20,210 bases of DNA from Methanocrinis alkalitolerans (GTDB taxonomy: Archaea; Halobacteriota; Methanosarcinia; Methanotrichales; Methanotrichaceae): assembly GCF_029167205.1 (NCBI RefSeq), contig NZ_JARFPL010000039.1:1-20210 (forward strand), given 5' to 3'. Of the stretch, positions 20,066 to 20,210 are shown in pieces (the first letter of the stretch is position 1; each line of letters opens with the position of its first letter). A program made the position numbers and the translations under genes. Under the pieces are notes generated by a model that was not told the origin of the DNA, did no database searches, and worked only from the letters and a program-made list of their open reading frames with translations.

Positions 20066-20210
20066 ATCCTCGTCTCTCTATTCATCCTCGTCTCTCTATT
20101 CATCCTCGTCTCTCTATTCATCCTCGTCTCTCTATTCATCCTCGTCTCTCTATTCATCCTCGTCTCTCTATTCATCCTCGTCTCTCTATTCATCCTCGTC
20201 TCTCTATTCA
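20066..20210. repeat. Perfect 18-bp tandem repeat, at least 8 copies
   Basis: The unit ATCCTCGTCTCTCTATTC occurs eight times without a single mismatch (20066-20209) and continues past the window edge. On the minus strand the unit reads as the codons for MNRETR, 18 bp being six codons, so the frame through it stays open. It ends about 28 bp upstream of the preferred methyltransferase start. It is pyrimidine-rich on the plus strand. There are no spacers, so it is not a CRISPR. Confidence 0.92.

Noticed and set aside
20038..20193. N-terminal MNRETR repeat as part of the methyltransferase
   Set aside because: A strong GGGAGG precedes ATG 20037 and the family homology starts after it. The repeat frame is open only because the unit is 18 bp without a stop. 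It remains possible but less likely.
20066..20210. CRISPR array
   Set aside because: Units are contiguous 18-bp copies with no spacers and no cas genes nearby.

Overview
The window most likely comes from a methanogenic archaeon of the Methanothrix (Methanosaeta) or Methanosarcinales type. This is an inference from gene content: a REC/multi-PAS/histidine kinase with the methanogen-style H-box, a Trm5-type methyltransferase, a DUF1848 protein, and many exported tetratricopeptide (TPR) and NosD/CASH-type beta-helix proteins with GTG and TTG starts. The coding DNA is GC-rich. No rRNA, tRNA, CRISPR array, transposase or phage gene was recognised.

Layout. Positions 1-473 are an AT-rich stretch without a supported gene. 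Positions 474-1676 (+) hold a two-gene unit: a 90-aa protein with a Cys/His tail, then a DUF1848 protein with a radical-SAM-like CX3CX2C cluster. Positions 1715-15706 (-) hold a block of eight genes, all apparently exported, read right to left. The order is a giant beta-helix/TPR/lamin-tail fusion, three TPR proteins, a double beta-helix protein, a single beta-helix protein, a TPR protein translationally overlapping it, and a small secreted protein after a 200-bp gap. Positions 15707-16014 are the divergent promoter region. Positions 16015-19185 (+) encode the sensor kinase. Positions 19216-20037 (-) encode a Trm5-like methyltransferase convergent with it. A perfect 18-bp tandem repeat lies upstream of that gene and runs off the window.

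The core of interest is the secreted beta-helix/TPR operon, because it is visibly built from exchangeable cassettes. Six of its genes start at the same translation-initiation element (GGAG, exactly 9 nt, then ATG/GTG/TTG). This suggests several open reading frames really begin 5 to 39 codons downstream of their longest possible start. The leader behind that element is shared between TPR proteins and one beta-helix protein. Several TPR genes end in the same Glu/Lys-Leu-Gly-Tyr codons, which pair with sequence after the stop to form a hairpin around the stop codon. The 1139-aa protein carries a scar where a neighbouring beta-helix/TPR gene pair like the one at 2498-5790 was collapsed: the two flanks match those genes almost base for base and meet at a CGGAT shared by both parents. 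A lamin-tail domain follows a TPR C-terminal cap twice in the same protein. The products are probably an exported, N-glycosylatable set of solenoid proteins acting at the cell surface or sheath; that role is inference.
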